Positions 35,962-48,413 of a stretch of 64,000 bases of DNA are shown piece after piece. The position numbers and the translations under genes were made by a program. The stretch is from Trichosporon coremiiforme (lineage: Eukaryota > Basidiomycota > Tremellomycetes > Trichosporonales > Trichosporonaceae). The DNA is taken from positions 495,008-559,007 of the forward strand of contig BCJJ01000005.1 of the NCBI GenBank assembly GCA_039545355.1. The letters are read 5' to 3'. The stretch's first letter is position 1, and each line of letters starts with the position of its first letter. The notes beneath the pieces are model-generated. The model searched no databases and was not told the DNA's origin. It was given only the letters and a program-made list of their open reading frames with translations.

Positions 35962-37142
35962 TTAGAACGTGACGACCTTGGCCTTCTTCTTGGGCGCGGC
36001 GGGGGCCGCAACAACAGGAGCGGGAGCGTACGCGCCCTCCTCTCCGGGCTGCTTCGCCGGCCCGCGCATACCGTTCTTGGCGGGCTCGTGCTTCGGCCGG
36101 CTGTAAGGCTTCTTCTGGGCCGTCTCGGCTTTCTCCCGCCTCTGCTCGCGGTGCTGGATCCGGCGTTCGACCATGAAGTCGTCCTCGTCCGCTCCGGCGT
36201 TGGCACCCGTGCCAACGGCCAGATTACCCCGCATGGCTCCGGGCTCGGGCTTCGGCCGCTTGTCGTCGGGACAGTCGTTCGCCCTGTGCTTCACGGATCC
36301 ACAGACCTTGCACGCGCCGCCGTTCACGTACACGCCCCTCGGGTTCTGGGGGCAGGCGCCAGAAAGATGACCAGTACCGAGACAGACGAAACAGGTCGCG
36401 AACGGCGTGGGGTTCTCGGGATCCACGGGCTTCGGGCAGCGCGAGAGCGAGTGCTTGTCCGAGTTGCATCTGGTTGTCAGCTAATGACGAATCCACGGCA
36501 GCTGAGGGCCAGACTGGATACAGGCGTGGCCCCCTACTTTACCCGAAGGTTGACTCACCGGTAGCACTTTCCGCCCACGACGTCTCCGCCCTTCGCCTTC
36601 TTGTCCCTCTTGCCGGACTTGACCTTGCCCTCGCCCTCGAGCAGCTCGGTTTGGCGCTTAGCCATCTCGTCCGCCTCCAGCAGCGCCGCGGATCCGTTGG
36701 CGCCACTAGCGGCCAGGAGAATGTTGGGGCATTCGCGGGCGGCATGTCCGATACCACGGCACGCAAAGCAGGTCGTCTGCGATGTGCGCATGTCGGCGCG
36801 CTTCTGGCGACGTTCCTCGGAGCGCTCGGCGGCGTTACGCGCGCGTTCTGTTGTCAGCTCGATGCCGCCTCCTCGCAGCCAAGTCGTGCGTCCTTTCTCA
36901 GTAAACCTCGACCAGCTCTTCTCGAAGCATAGTTATAAACGGGATAGGATTCTTTGAAGACAAAGGAAGGTCAGAGCATACTCACTGGCAATGTCCGGAT
37001 CCCGTCCCCATCCCTTCGTCTTCTTCGACGGCCCCGCCTCGTTCTCCTGCTGCCTGGGCTCGTCCGTGGCAGCCTCCCGCTCCTCAGCCGCAGAAGCGAC
37101 GAAGCGCTTCTTCGGCATGCCGATGTTGGTGAATCGCGCCAT
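35962..37142 (-). CDS. CCHC zinc-knuckle protein, ZCCHC9-like
   Basis: Exons 36986-37142, 36559-36847 and 35962-36469 give 317 residues. Four CCHC knuckles are present: CFACRGIGHAAREC, CYRCNSDKHSLSRC (second one joined across the last intron), CFVCLGTGHLSGAC and CKVCGSVKHRANDC. The N-terminus (MPKKRF, GPSKKTKGWGRDPDIA) and the basic C-terminus (EPAKNGMRGPAK, PKKKAKVVTF) look nuclear. The number and spacing of the knuckles match ZCCHC9 proteins, which bind RNA in the nucleolus and are linked to ribosomal RNA transcription or processing. The role is inferred from the family. Confidence 0.82.
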
Positions 37143-37750
37143 TGTGTCTCTCTCCTTGCTGTGTCAGAACGATGAATGGACTGGAGGTCGCGCGAAATGA
37201 TGTCAACAATTTTCCGCCTGTGGAGAGTAACGAGCGGATCGAAATCTGGCGTGGAGGCGTGAGTGGCGAGTCACGTGATGTCAAATCGAAGTTGAGGTCA
37301 TGTCGTCAGACGCGCGACGCGCGCGTGGTTTTTTGTGCCAGCCAGGAACCAGGCACGTCAGCAGATGTACGGTGCTGGTAAACTCGCGTCGTGAAGTCGG
37401 ATGTTTGCGTCAGATGCATGTTACGGTATGCAGACCGACACAACGAAAGGACGCACGATGCAAGGTTGACATTGGGTAGACATGTGAATTTCTGGACTGC
37501 AGCGGACGTCAACACGAGCAGTGACAGAACCCACAGCGGGCACGACGGGGACAAGTGAGTATCCTAGCAGCGAGACGGACACGTTGTCCTCTACCGCTGT
37601 TTCCAGATATGGGACCGGTAATTCGGGCCTGTATTGTACTCTGTGCACCGAGAGATAAGTGTGTAGTCAGTGTCGGTGCCTGCTGGACAGGTCCGCGAGC
37701 CCGGTTCCTAACCTGACCGCCACCCAGCCAACCCAGATAGCCAAGTCGGC
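37143..37750. other. Intergenic, no gene seen
   Basis: About 600 bp between the ZCCHC9-like start and the Hsp70 relic. It holds the promoter of the former; no other structure was recognised. Confidence 0.45.
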
Positions 37751-37972
37751 GTGCGGTGCCACTGTCCAGGGTGCCAAGCGTCCTCACCAACCAGGCCTCG
37801 GACGAGACTGCCGACCTCAGCCTATAGGCCACCTCTCGACGTCTCGCCCGCTCGTTGTTGCGATGCAGGGGGATTTCTTTGGTGTGGTCGTGCCCCGTAA
37901 CTCGCCCATTCCCACCTCCAAGTCGCGCGTTTTCACCACCGTCGAGGACAACTTGCACCATGCAGACCACCG
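37751..37972 (+). pseudogene. Decayed fragment of an SSB-type Hsp70 gene
   Basis: The plus-strand sequence is close to the nucleotide-binding-domain end and start of the substrate domain of the Hsp70 gene at 31.4-33.6 kb. [20 protein letters not shown] then RVFTTVEDN matches [20 protein letters not shown] and RVFTTVEDN in the intact copy. Upstream, GATVQGA and the nucleotides of [13 protein letters not shown] and DVSPLSLGV are still traceable but interrupted by small insertions that change frame. Homology ends abruptly after VEDN. The copy lies on the opposite strand to the intact gene. It cannot make a chaperone. Confidence 0.8.
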
Positions 37973-39129
37973 CTAGTCCATTGAGACTCCACCACCAGTC
38001 CACAGCTGTCTTCGTCAATGTCTGAGTGTGAGGACACCCGAACAACACCTGCCAGGCTAGCCTGGCGGACAAGTGGTCCAGAGGGGCCCGTCATCGGTGG
38101 GCAGCATGCATGCGGCGCAGGCGGCTGCGGCGCCGGAGCGCTGTAGGGGCGGCGGGGATGCGGCGTATGCGGGATACATGCGGAGGGGCGCTGCGCCGCG
38201 AGGGATTGAGGGAGTTAGGCGCTGCGGCGCCAGCGGCGTCTCACACCGTGGCTTGTGGTTTGGCTTCATGGTCTCATTCTGAATGCATGATCGCATGAGC
38301 CTGAACTGATGATCTGATGGGGCGGAGCGCGGGGCTCGTCCCACACGGAGCTCGACCCGTGCGGCTGTCTGCTCCGCATGCGCCGATGGAGTGTTGCCGA
38401 AACCCCATCAATGCAAACGATATGCGCTACACGATGGTTTGAATCGGCGCACGTATGCGGTCAATTCTCGTCAGTTGTGGACTCTGTCGAAGGACAAAGC
38501 GTGGGCTTATGGTCTTGGTCGCCTGCATCGCCTCGGAACTTCGTGGCCTCCTCATCGATAGGATCGTGAAGATCTGGGGCTTGGCTTGGGTTTGCCTTGG
38601 GTTGGCGTCCAGGAAGCGGCCATTCTGCACAGTTCCCCCCTGAGACGTCTGCGATCCTCAAACTCGTTGTACACGTACAGTTGTATAGCCGTCGTCTTGT
38701 CGTCATCGATGCATCAATGTGCTTATCTGCGTAGTGCACTGCAAAACCTGTGACACAGTTTGCCGCGGTGCGAGCGTAGCAGAACACCGATCCTGGTCAC
38801 AGTGCCGTCGTACGGACCTTCGTACGGGTACAGAAGGAGGAGACCGAAGGTGCCTCGGTAGTCTCGGTACCCGTCTGTCCCCTCGGTCCACAAAGAGTAC
38901 GACTCGAGTTGCACGCAAGAGGGGAACTGACGGACAGGGTCGTATGTTGAACTTGCTGATGGTCACGAGGCGGACCTGACCATTACGGCCGTCAATTGGA
39001 CCTCAATGACACCGGATCTCTGAATCTCTTTGAGCTCTGCGATGCTCCGAGGCGCCAAGGCGTTCATTGTTGAGGCTCGGCTCCCCCGAACGTAATGCGC
39101 TCGTAAGCAAGAGGGGAGCCGCCATGGAC
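37973..39129. other. Gene-free stretch between two relics
   Basis: About 1.15 kb without a supportable gene. The part 38095-38235 is very GC-rich with repeated GCGGCG/GCGCCG words that could fold. Together with the flanking relics it looks like eroded duplicated DNA. Confidence 0.4.
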
Positions 39130-40090
39130 CGATATGGAGAGCGCCAAGGGCAAAGCGGACAAGCACGAGCTGGTGCGAACTAGGGTCGCTAGGGCCCAGG
39201 AGTTCTGAAAGCTAGGCATATAGGGGAACAGGGCAAGCTGCACCGCGCGGCCAAGTGGAAGGACGTGTTCCCTGCGATCCGGAAGGATGCGCGCTATAAG
39301 GCTCTCCTGGGGATGCCAGGGAGCAATGCGCTCGAGCTGTGGATGGACGTTGTCGACAACCTGCAGAGCTGAGGCTGAGGAGCGCGCGGGACGGATCGAG
39401 GCCAGATTCCCAAGAGCAAGGTCACCCTGGAGATGACGAGGGAACAATTCGAGGAGATCGTCAAGGAGGCGGGTGTCGAGGCACCGGCGGAGGATGTGAA
39501 GGAGGCATTTGACGTTCTAAGTCGAGCTGCGAACCGGGGCAAGTTGAATGATTCGAGGTCCGAGCTGACACGAAGGTCCACGAACGCCTCGCGCGCGCGC
39601 CGGACGAAAAGCGGTGCGCAGAGCGTAAGAGGTGACACAGGATCGAGGACCTGCGCGACGGGGTTAGGCGGATCTGCAGTATCGCAGCGGACATGACCTT
39701 CGAGGACGCGACGAAGGACATGGCCTCGATTCCCGAGTGGAAGCTGCTCGAGGACCCAGACTGCCCGCAGGCATTTGACAAGCACATTAAAAGGCTGAAG
39801 GAGAAGGCGTCGGAGCGTGACTGTGACTGCCGAGGGGACAGGATGGACGTGGACCGGACGGAGTGCGACTGGAGGCAGGACAGGGACGAGCGGTACACTC
39901 GTGAACGTGAGCGTGATGATCAGCGCGACTGGGGTCTCGACTACAGACATCCCCGAGATCGGGACCGAGAACGCGAGCGCGAACGGGAACGCGAGAGGGA
40001 CTGCGACCGAGACCGCAAGCGGGAAGAGAGGGACCTGAAATGCAGGAGGATCTCGACAGTCAACGATGAGCGGGAGGAGAGTGAGATTTA
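39130..40090 (+). pseudogene. Degenerate PRP40 (U1 snRNP splicing factor) relic
   Basis: Several frames are needed to follow the homology. 39253-39364 reads KWKDVFPAIRKDARYKALLG, then MPGSNALELWMDVVDNLQ, the characteristic FF-domain region of Prp40, and then stops. 39433-39550 reads MTREQFEEIVKEAGVEAP. 39693-40090 reads IPEWKLLEDPDCPQAFDKHI followed by an Arg/Asp/Glu repeat tail (RDRERERERERE), like Prp40 C-termini. Stop codons and frame changes separate the blocks and no intron signals repair them. The WW domains and N-terminus are missing. An intact PRP40 is presumably elsewhere in the genome. Confidence 0.68.
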
Positions 40091-40264
40091 GCAGACATCA
40101 GTGTAAAGAGAGCAGAGTGTGATGCGGATGCATCTTTTCGCATGATGATACAGAAAGAAATGAGAAATCTATTGACGACTAACTACCCAAATGTCTACTG
40201 TGGTTCTAGTCGAGAAACGGAGCAAACACGGGCTGGACTGGCTCGCTCCACTCGCTCGTGGCAC

Positions 40265-42708
<2,444 letters not shown>

Positions 42709-43084
42709 GTTGATTAGTGGATATGTAGTATGTTGACAGCACCAGCTGTGTGATCGGCCACCCTGGGATGTTGTGAGCGGCGGATCTGACCGTGATCAGA
42801 ACTTTCGGACCGCACGCCTAAAAGGTGGAGGCCACGTGCGCCTTACATTCTTCGGCGCCTACATTCTTGCGGACCTATCTGAGACACGCCTGCTAGTGAC
42901 AGGGTTCGATTCACACAGAGGACGATGCTGTGCATGATGTGACTACCGATGGATACGAACTTTTAACTCGTTTACAGGTTGTGTGGGTCTATGAACATAA
43001 GGCTACGTGAATGGTGAATGGTCTAATGGACGTGAGATACCTCCATGATATGATGTGGTGCTGACCATGATGATATTAATGCTT
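42709..43084. other. Intergenic, no gene seen
   Basis: 376 bp containing the PRP43 promoter and the 3' end of the secreted-protein gene. GGTTCGATTC at 42903 recalls a tRNA B box but no A box or acceptor stem fits. Confidence 0.45.
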
Positions 43085-43801
43085 TTAGGGGAGGTAGTGC
43101 ATGCTGTACTCAGCGAGTGAGCTGAGCAGCCCGCCGACGGAGCGGAGGACATCAGTGCCCTTCTCCTTCTTCTCGACGGCAACACGCATACTGCCCGTCA
43201 TAATGCTTCCACGGGGAATGCTAGAGCAGTCACCGAGGTTGAATGTGGTGACATGCACCCACTCAGGGCCCTCGTACTGCTTAATTCCCTGCTTCTTGTG
43301 GACTGAGCTGCTGCCATTGACGGTGTAGTGCACCATACGAGCAGCGTAGGTATGCTGCACATCGTCCTCGAAGTTGGTCTGGGCGGTGGCACCGACAGTG
43401 ACATGCTTCAGTGCCCAGCTGTCCCACTCACGTGTGGGGGTAAGGAACGTGAGCGAGTCCATCTCATCAGTGTGGGCGTTTTGCGCCGCGTTGCCGAACA
43501 GAAAGCCCGGTTCGAGGGAACCGAATCCGGTCTGGCGGGGAGAGACTTCGGCGACCCAGCAGTTCCCCGAGTCGAAGGAAGAGGCATCCGGCACGACTGG
43601 CACGCAAAGACCAGACTCGAGGCGGTCGTAGTGGCAGTTTCCGGCGCGGCAGCAGGGAGAGGTCCACTCGATCTCGCTGGCGCAGGAGGTGTCGGCGAAA
43701 GCACAGCCGTTGATCTTCTCCAGCTTCTTGCCCACTGAGTGAGAATGGCCAGCGATGGCAGTGCCAGCAAGGGCGAGAGAGAGAATAGGGAGAATGGTCA
43801 T
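43085..43801 (-). CDS. Secreted protein of unknown function
   Basis: Single exon, 238 residues. The N-terminus MTILPILSLALAGTAIAGHS is a good signal peptide with a likely cut after TAIA. The next ~65 residues hold most cysteines (GCAFADTSC, SPCCRAGNCHY, GLCVP, GNCWV), and one more is near the end (LGDCSS). The rest reads as beta-rich (MDSLTFLTPTREWD, WALKHVTVGATAQTNF, YAARMVHYTVNGSS, EWVHVTTFNLGDC). There is one N-glycosylation sequon in VNGSSS and no membrane anchor. I do not recognise the family. It sits at the edge of the fast-evolving cluster, so an extracellular or cell-wall role is possible. Confidence 0.68.
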   Translation of the reverse strand: MTILPILSLALAGTAIAGHSHSVGKKLEKINGCAFADTSCASEIEWTSPCCRAGNCHYDRLESGLCVPVVPDASSFDSGNCWVAEVSPRQTGFGSLEPGFLFGNAAQNAHTDEMDSLTFLTPTREWDSWALKHVTVGATAQTNFEDDVQHTYAARMVHYTVNGSSSVHKKQGIKQYEGPEWVHVTTFNLGDCSSIPRGSIMTGSMRVAVEKKEKGTDVLRSVGGLLSSLAEYSMHYLP

Positions 43802-44272
43802 TCTGTCATCAGCTCGAGGAACATGGATACAGAGCTCGCACGTACTTGGCGTTGAAAAAGATAGTTAAGATAGAGGTGAAGAAATGTCAAGTCGAGAGTA
43901 TGCGTCGATGTGACGAGGAAGGGTGTTTTGGAGGTAGAGTGGGATGTGCGACCGAGGTGACGGATGCCTGCCACATGACGTTCTCAGGAACCCTGCCGAT
44001 CGTCACAGACCGTGCCTGGCCGAATGTCGTCGTTTCCCGGCGTTCTGTCTGGGCCGTTCATCGATTCTTGTCCTCCATCTGACCTCGCACGGCTATCCCT
44101 TTGTGAGGAGCAGAGCCAATGCGCCGCCCCCGACACCGACGCTATCGGAGATGGCTGGCGGAGCGCTGCTCGCCGCTCATTCATTTCGGTGGCGACAACA
44201 TGGCTGCACCTTGGGTGATTGTACCTGACGTCATACGCCGCAGCCACGTTGAAAGATATCGTTCGGCAAAGA
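43802..44272. other. Intergenic, no gene seen
   Basis: 471 bp between two minus-strand genes. It is the likely promoter of the secreted-protein gene. No repeat or RNA gene is evident. Confidence 0.45.
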
Positions 44273-44734
44273 TCAATGCACCTTCAGTGAGCCTTCTCCA
44301 GTCATCATCGAGACGGGCCGGGGCGCCTGCTCATCGACATAATGGTTTAGGGGCCACGGCAAATAGAACTTGAGGATACTTGGCGCTATTCCACGCATTG
44401 CTTTGTTCTTCCACTTCACCCAGCGTGGGATTGTCCACTCTGCCCATTCCATGTGTGCATTCCCTGCCTCGGCGCGCATGTATACTGCGTCTCCGCCCAT
44501 GCCAAGTGCCGTCCGCCGCTCGTCCATGAAGGAGAAATAATCTGGCTTGCTATGTCTCGGGGACTGGTATTCGGCGTCGAGGATGGCTTGTATTTGGGTT
44601 TGCACGCCGTCTAACTCGGCGGGTGCTTCTGGGAGATTGAGAGAATCCCATCCCTCGCTGCCGCTGGCCGGCCTCAGGTCGACACTCTCTGCCGTTGCCT
44701 TCTCTTCCACGGAGGTGAATGTGGGACTGGTCAT
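44273..44734 (-). CDS. Small protein, possible short member of the 44-50 kb family
   Basis: A single open frame of 153 residues, without signal peptide or membrane segment. Its C-terminal half has GGDAVYMRAEAGN, EWAEWTIPRWVKWKN and APSILKFYLPW. The N-terminal module of the large gene at 46.2-46.8 kb reads GGDAVLSEL, ATLRWVEYKFG and YVTEIRFGM with similar spacing, which suggests shared ancestry. The similarity is short and judged by eye. It may be a truncated copy or a domain-only relative. No function can be given. Confidence 0.5.
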   Translation of the reverse strand: MTSPTFTSVEEKATAESVDLRPASGSEGWDSLNLPEAPAELDGVQTQIQAILDAEYQSPRHSKPDYFSFMDERRTALGMGGDAVYMRAEAGNAHMEWAEWTIPRWVKWKNKAMRGIAPSILKFYLPWPLNHYVDEQAPRPVSMMTGEGSLKVH

Positions 44735-44993
44735 GCTGAGTTGCTGACCCCGTTTTTTTATAATCGAGGCTGGTCACGTTATATGCCTGTTCAGCACAGC
44801 AAGCACAGCACTGACGAAAGGAGACGGGGTCTGGACGGCGCACTCCTGATTGGGAGTGCGGCACGGCCGACCTGGTCATCGCCGGCAACCCCGAACTCTA
44901 ACGCGGAGCTGGAACCAGGCAGCGCCCCGAGGTTTATCGACTAGTTCAGCTGTAAGGACAGCTCAAGATGACTGCTGGCCAACTGATGCATGC

Positions 44994-46846
44994 CTACCAA
45001 CTCGAGGACCCTCCACAGTCTCCTCCGCCGCCGCCGCTGAAGCCTCCCCCGCCTCCGTCAAATCCGTCTCCTCCACCTCCGCCGCCGCCGCTCCAGCCTC
45101 CGCGGACACCGTGCTCGGAGCTCGAGTGCGAGCACTCGGGATAGATAACGCCGAGACTACTCGTCGAGAGGGGGTGTGTCGGTGCGGACGCTCCTGCCAG
45201 GCTCGTATCGGTTGGGCCAGAACCGGCCGTGGCCGTCATGTCTATCGTTCGAAGGCGACAGACGCAGCACCTGCGCGCATGCGCTTGTGCGCTGTCCCAG
45301 ACATTCGCCTTCTGCAACGCCCCCCGCAGCTCAGGGTCCGTAGACTCCGGCAGACCCTTCGAGTTCACGTGCGCAATGAGGTGGAAGACATACTCGCTCA
45401 GGCGGTCGCCGATCATGATGTCCGTCTGGTCGCGTGGGTCGCCCAGCGGGTCGTCGAAAAGGCTCGTTCCCGACCACGGCGCCCATGGCGGCGGTACCTT
45501 ACCATTGAGGGCTGCGAACTCGCCGAGATAACGACCGGTGAATATGAGTGCCCCTGGCGTCAGTGTCACTCTGAGCAAACACCCACGATACAGGCACCGC
45601 ATTTTGCGGATGTGGAGGAGCAGCTTGGCCGTCAAGACTACCACGTCCAGCTCGCCGGGGTGCGTCGCTGCGTACTTCTCAAGCACGCCCCGGACTTTCG
45701 GCAAGTCGTAGTTGACGGCGAGCCGAAGCGTGTCCGTCGCACACACGATCTCGGGGAGCGTGAGCACTCCGCCAGTATACCGGACATCGAGGAGGTCGCG
45801 GCCCCACTCCTTCTCGACGTGGTCTATACCTAGGCGGCGTGCGACAGAGGGCCATGGCGCCCAGCGCTCCACCATCGTGCGGTACCTGTAGTGCCCCTCG
45901 CCAGCGGTGACCCACTCGTACACCGTCCGATTCGAAGGTAGTGGGAAGTGTCCGAGCTTTCGGTCCACGAACTCGACGTAGGCTGTCGCATGGATCAGAT
46001 TGTGGGGGAGGAGAGGCAGGCCCCGGTGCTGGACCCAGTGCAAGAGCCGGGGCACGAAGTCAGACCACTGGTATTCTGTCTTGTCCTCCGCGTATGGGAG
46101 CGGTGCCGGCGTATCGGCCACCCAGAAGTCGGCGAGCGAGCCCGGCCATCGCTCCCATTGCGGAGGAAGACGATACTCTTTCTCGGCGTACGAAATCTCG
46201 TTGGCGAACTTCTCCACCAACGCTGATGTCAGATTGACCAGGAGATGAACTCACCGACGGCCTTGCATGCCGCCTGGGCGCGATGCATGACTTGTTCTGC
46301 CGCATCTTGGGCCAGTGCCAGGACCAGAAGCGAGCTTGGGTCTCGTGCAATGACAGCACGCACTTGGCCCGCATACACCGTCATGCGGTCCGCATATGAG
46401 CAGAGAGAATGGTATGCCTGCCGGAACTCCTGCCGCGTCACCGTACCACCCTCGCCTTCGTTCTTCACGGCGCTATCCTCGCTGCCTCCACTGGCACTGC
46501 TAGCCTCGTCCATTTCCATATCGGTGTCGGCCTGCGCCCCCTTCACCCGCCTCTTCGTCTCCGACTGATCGGACATCCCGAACCGGATTTCAGTGACGTA
46601 CGCCTTACTTCTCGTCTCCTTCCTGTTCATCATCCGCCGCAGGGGTCCAAACTTGTACTCCACCCAGCGCAACGTCGCATGCGGTTCTCGGAGCTCCGAG
46701 AGCACAGCGTCCCCGCCCCGTTCAGCCGCGACGCGGTGCTCGACATCGAGCTGGAACACTCCATTTGGGAACCCTTGCGCGAACTGAAGCCGCGGCGCCG
46801 TGATGGCAGGTAGCTCGGGCTGCGCATCCACAAAGCGGTTTGTCAT
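44994..46846 (-). CDS. Large member (copy A) of an unknown tandem family
   Basis: Exons 46255-46846 and 44994-46222 give 606 residues; a further optional 33-nt in-frame intron near 45555 may be removed. Order: an N-terminal module (GGDAVLSEL, TLRWVEYKFG, YVTEIRFGM); an acidic linker; a helical part (LVLALAQDAAEQVMHRAQAA); LLHWVQHRGLPLLPHNLIH; a second module like the first (YRTMVERWAPW, LLDVRYTGG); GRYLGEF then GKVPPPWAPW; TDIMIGDRLSEYVFHLIAHV; and a CCVCR motif followed by a Ser/Thr linker and a Gly-rich tail (SGGGGGGGDGFDGGGG). There is no signal peptide or TM. The same blocks occur in the next two genes upstream. No known family is recognised. This appears to be the intact representative. 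Confidence 0.68.
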
Positions 46847-46859
46847 ACTTGATGCTGTC

Positions 46860-47960
46860 GTGAGTTGCTAAGCTGGACGGGAGTGGATGGTAAGTTGAAA
46901 GATAGCTGGCAAACACCGAGGCCAGATAAGACGATTCGGACCGCCAAGAACGCCGCGGAATGTGACCGGCACAACAGACGCCGCACCGCCTCCGCCGTCG
47001 GACCGGCTCCGACGGCGCTCGGACCACACCGCCCAGCCATCTCTGGATGAATGCATCGTTTCCCACTTCCGTCAATCTCAACTCACGCATCCCCCTTCCT
47101 CGCCACCTCGTCTGCAACCCGTACACCTCCGGCAACTCCGGCAGCCTGTGCACGTTTATGTGCATAACTAGCTTGGGAACGTAGCCGCTGAGACGGTCGC
47201 CGTCCATGATGTCTGTCCGGTCGACGGAGTCCAGTCCTCGAGAACGTTCGGCCGGTTCCAATGAGTACAGGGCGGAGGTGTCTCTCCGTTCTGAGCCTGG
47301 ATCGTGAGATAGCGTGCCGTGAACAGGAGCCCACCTGGCGTCAGCTTCGGCTGACTCTTGGATAGACTCACGCAGGAGCCTACGCAGCTTGCCCGGATGT
47401 GAGCACCGAGCTGCAGTATCACATTCTCGAGGCCATTGTGATGGGCCAAGTTGGAATGAGTCTTGGCGTGGGCTCGTAGACGGGTGACTATTGCAGCCTG
47501 GTCCGTGAGAGCTTTCCGGACCTTGCGCGTCGCCGAATCGAGGTCGTTCATCAAGAATGTGCCCCCGGTACACCCAATCTCGACACCGGCACCTTCCAGC
47601 CTCACGTCGCAGAACTCCTCGGAGGCGGGGTGCACCAACGCATTGGGGAGGAGCGGTGGGCCCTTGCGCAGTAACCAGTGCGCGAGCTAGCCGATCCTCG
47701 CTCAGCAGCGGCGGCACACCCCTGTCTCCGAACTCGAAGTGATACGGGTCCTTCTTGCCCTGCAAGAGCTCGATCGACAGCTGACCAACAACTACGAGCA
47801 GGACGATCACAGCTGTGAAGGACACTGCGGCGAAAACAGGGAGGATGGGTATGCGCTGCAGGGAGACGGCGGCCGGCTGTGGGAGAGAGGTGGATCCATG
47901 GCGCCTCCCATGAGTGATAGATGATGTTGACTGAAGAGAAGATCGAATGAAGACAGACAT
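46860..47960 (-). pseudogene. Copy B of the unknown family, frame-broken
   Basis: Homology to copy A runs through at least three reading frames. AHWLLRKGPPLLPNALVHPA matches LLHWVQHRGLPLLPHNLIHA. IGCTGGTFL and LGAHIRASC match VRYTGGVLTL and LLLHIRKMRC. LLFTARYLTIQ then NGETPPPCTHW matches the GRYLGEF/GKVPPPW block. RTDIMDGDRLSGYVPKLVMH matches TDIMIGDRLSEYVFHLIAHV. Frame changes fall near 47690, near 47370 (beside an intron with good signals, 37 nt) and near 47230. The 5' part (to 47960) is instead an open frame with a membrane segment (VFAAVSFTAVIVLLVVVG) not seen in A or C. Unusual splicing could rescue some of this, but decay is the simpler reading. Confidence 0.58.
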
Positions 47961-48413
47961 GGTATGGAGACATGCACCTGGTCAACTGCTCGCCAACGCC
48001 GAGGTGGAGTTGCATGCTTCATCCGTCAAGGTGATGCATTGCCTGTTACGGGGGTGGTCTTGCTAAGCTCAGAGCCCGGGCCATGCCCTGATGACATCTA
48101 ATGGACGCGCAAGTACAGGGCCATGATAAGAAAGGTCTAGGGTCTGGTTTATCAATTCGCCGGCGGCATCGCAGCTGGGGTTGGCCGTTCGCTACAGTCC
48201 AGACGTGGCCGCTTCATATGCAGTGGAGACGTCGCTGTCTCTAGTCACATTGGAAGAGATGCCAGATCAACGGGTGCCTCTTCTCGACTATTGCGGCTGG
48301 GTATGGTGGTGCAGCTCTAAATTCCGGGTCGCGGTCAGGTACCGCCCGCTCACCACCGCTTCCGGATCGAGACAAACCTTAACGGAGAGTGCAGTGGCGA
48401 CGAACTCCAGCGA
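47961..48413. other. Intergenic, no gene seen
   Basis: 453 bp between copies B and C. It is the likely promoter of B and 3' end of C. Nothing else was recognised. Confidence 0.4.

Noticed and set aside
42895..42915. GGTTCGATTC resembling a tRNA B box
   Set aside because: No A box at the right distance and no acceptor-stem pairing around it.
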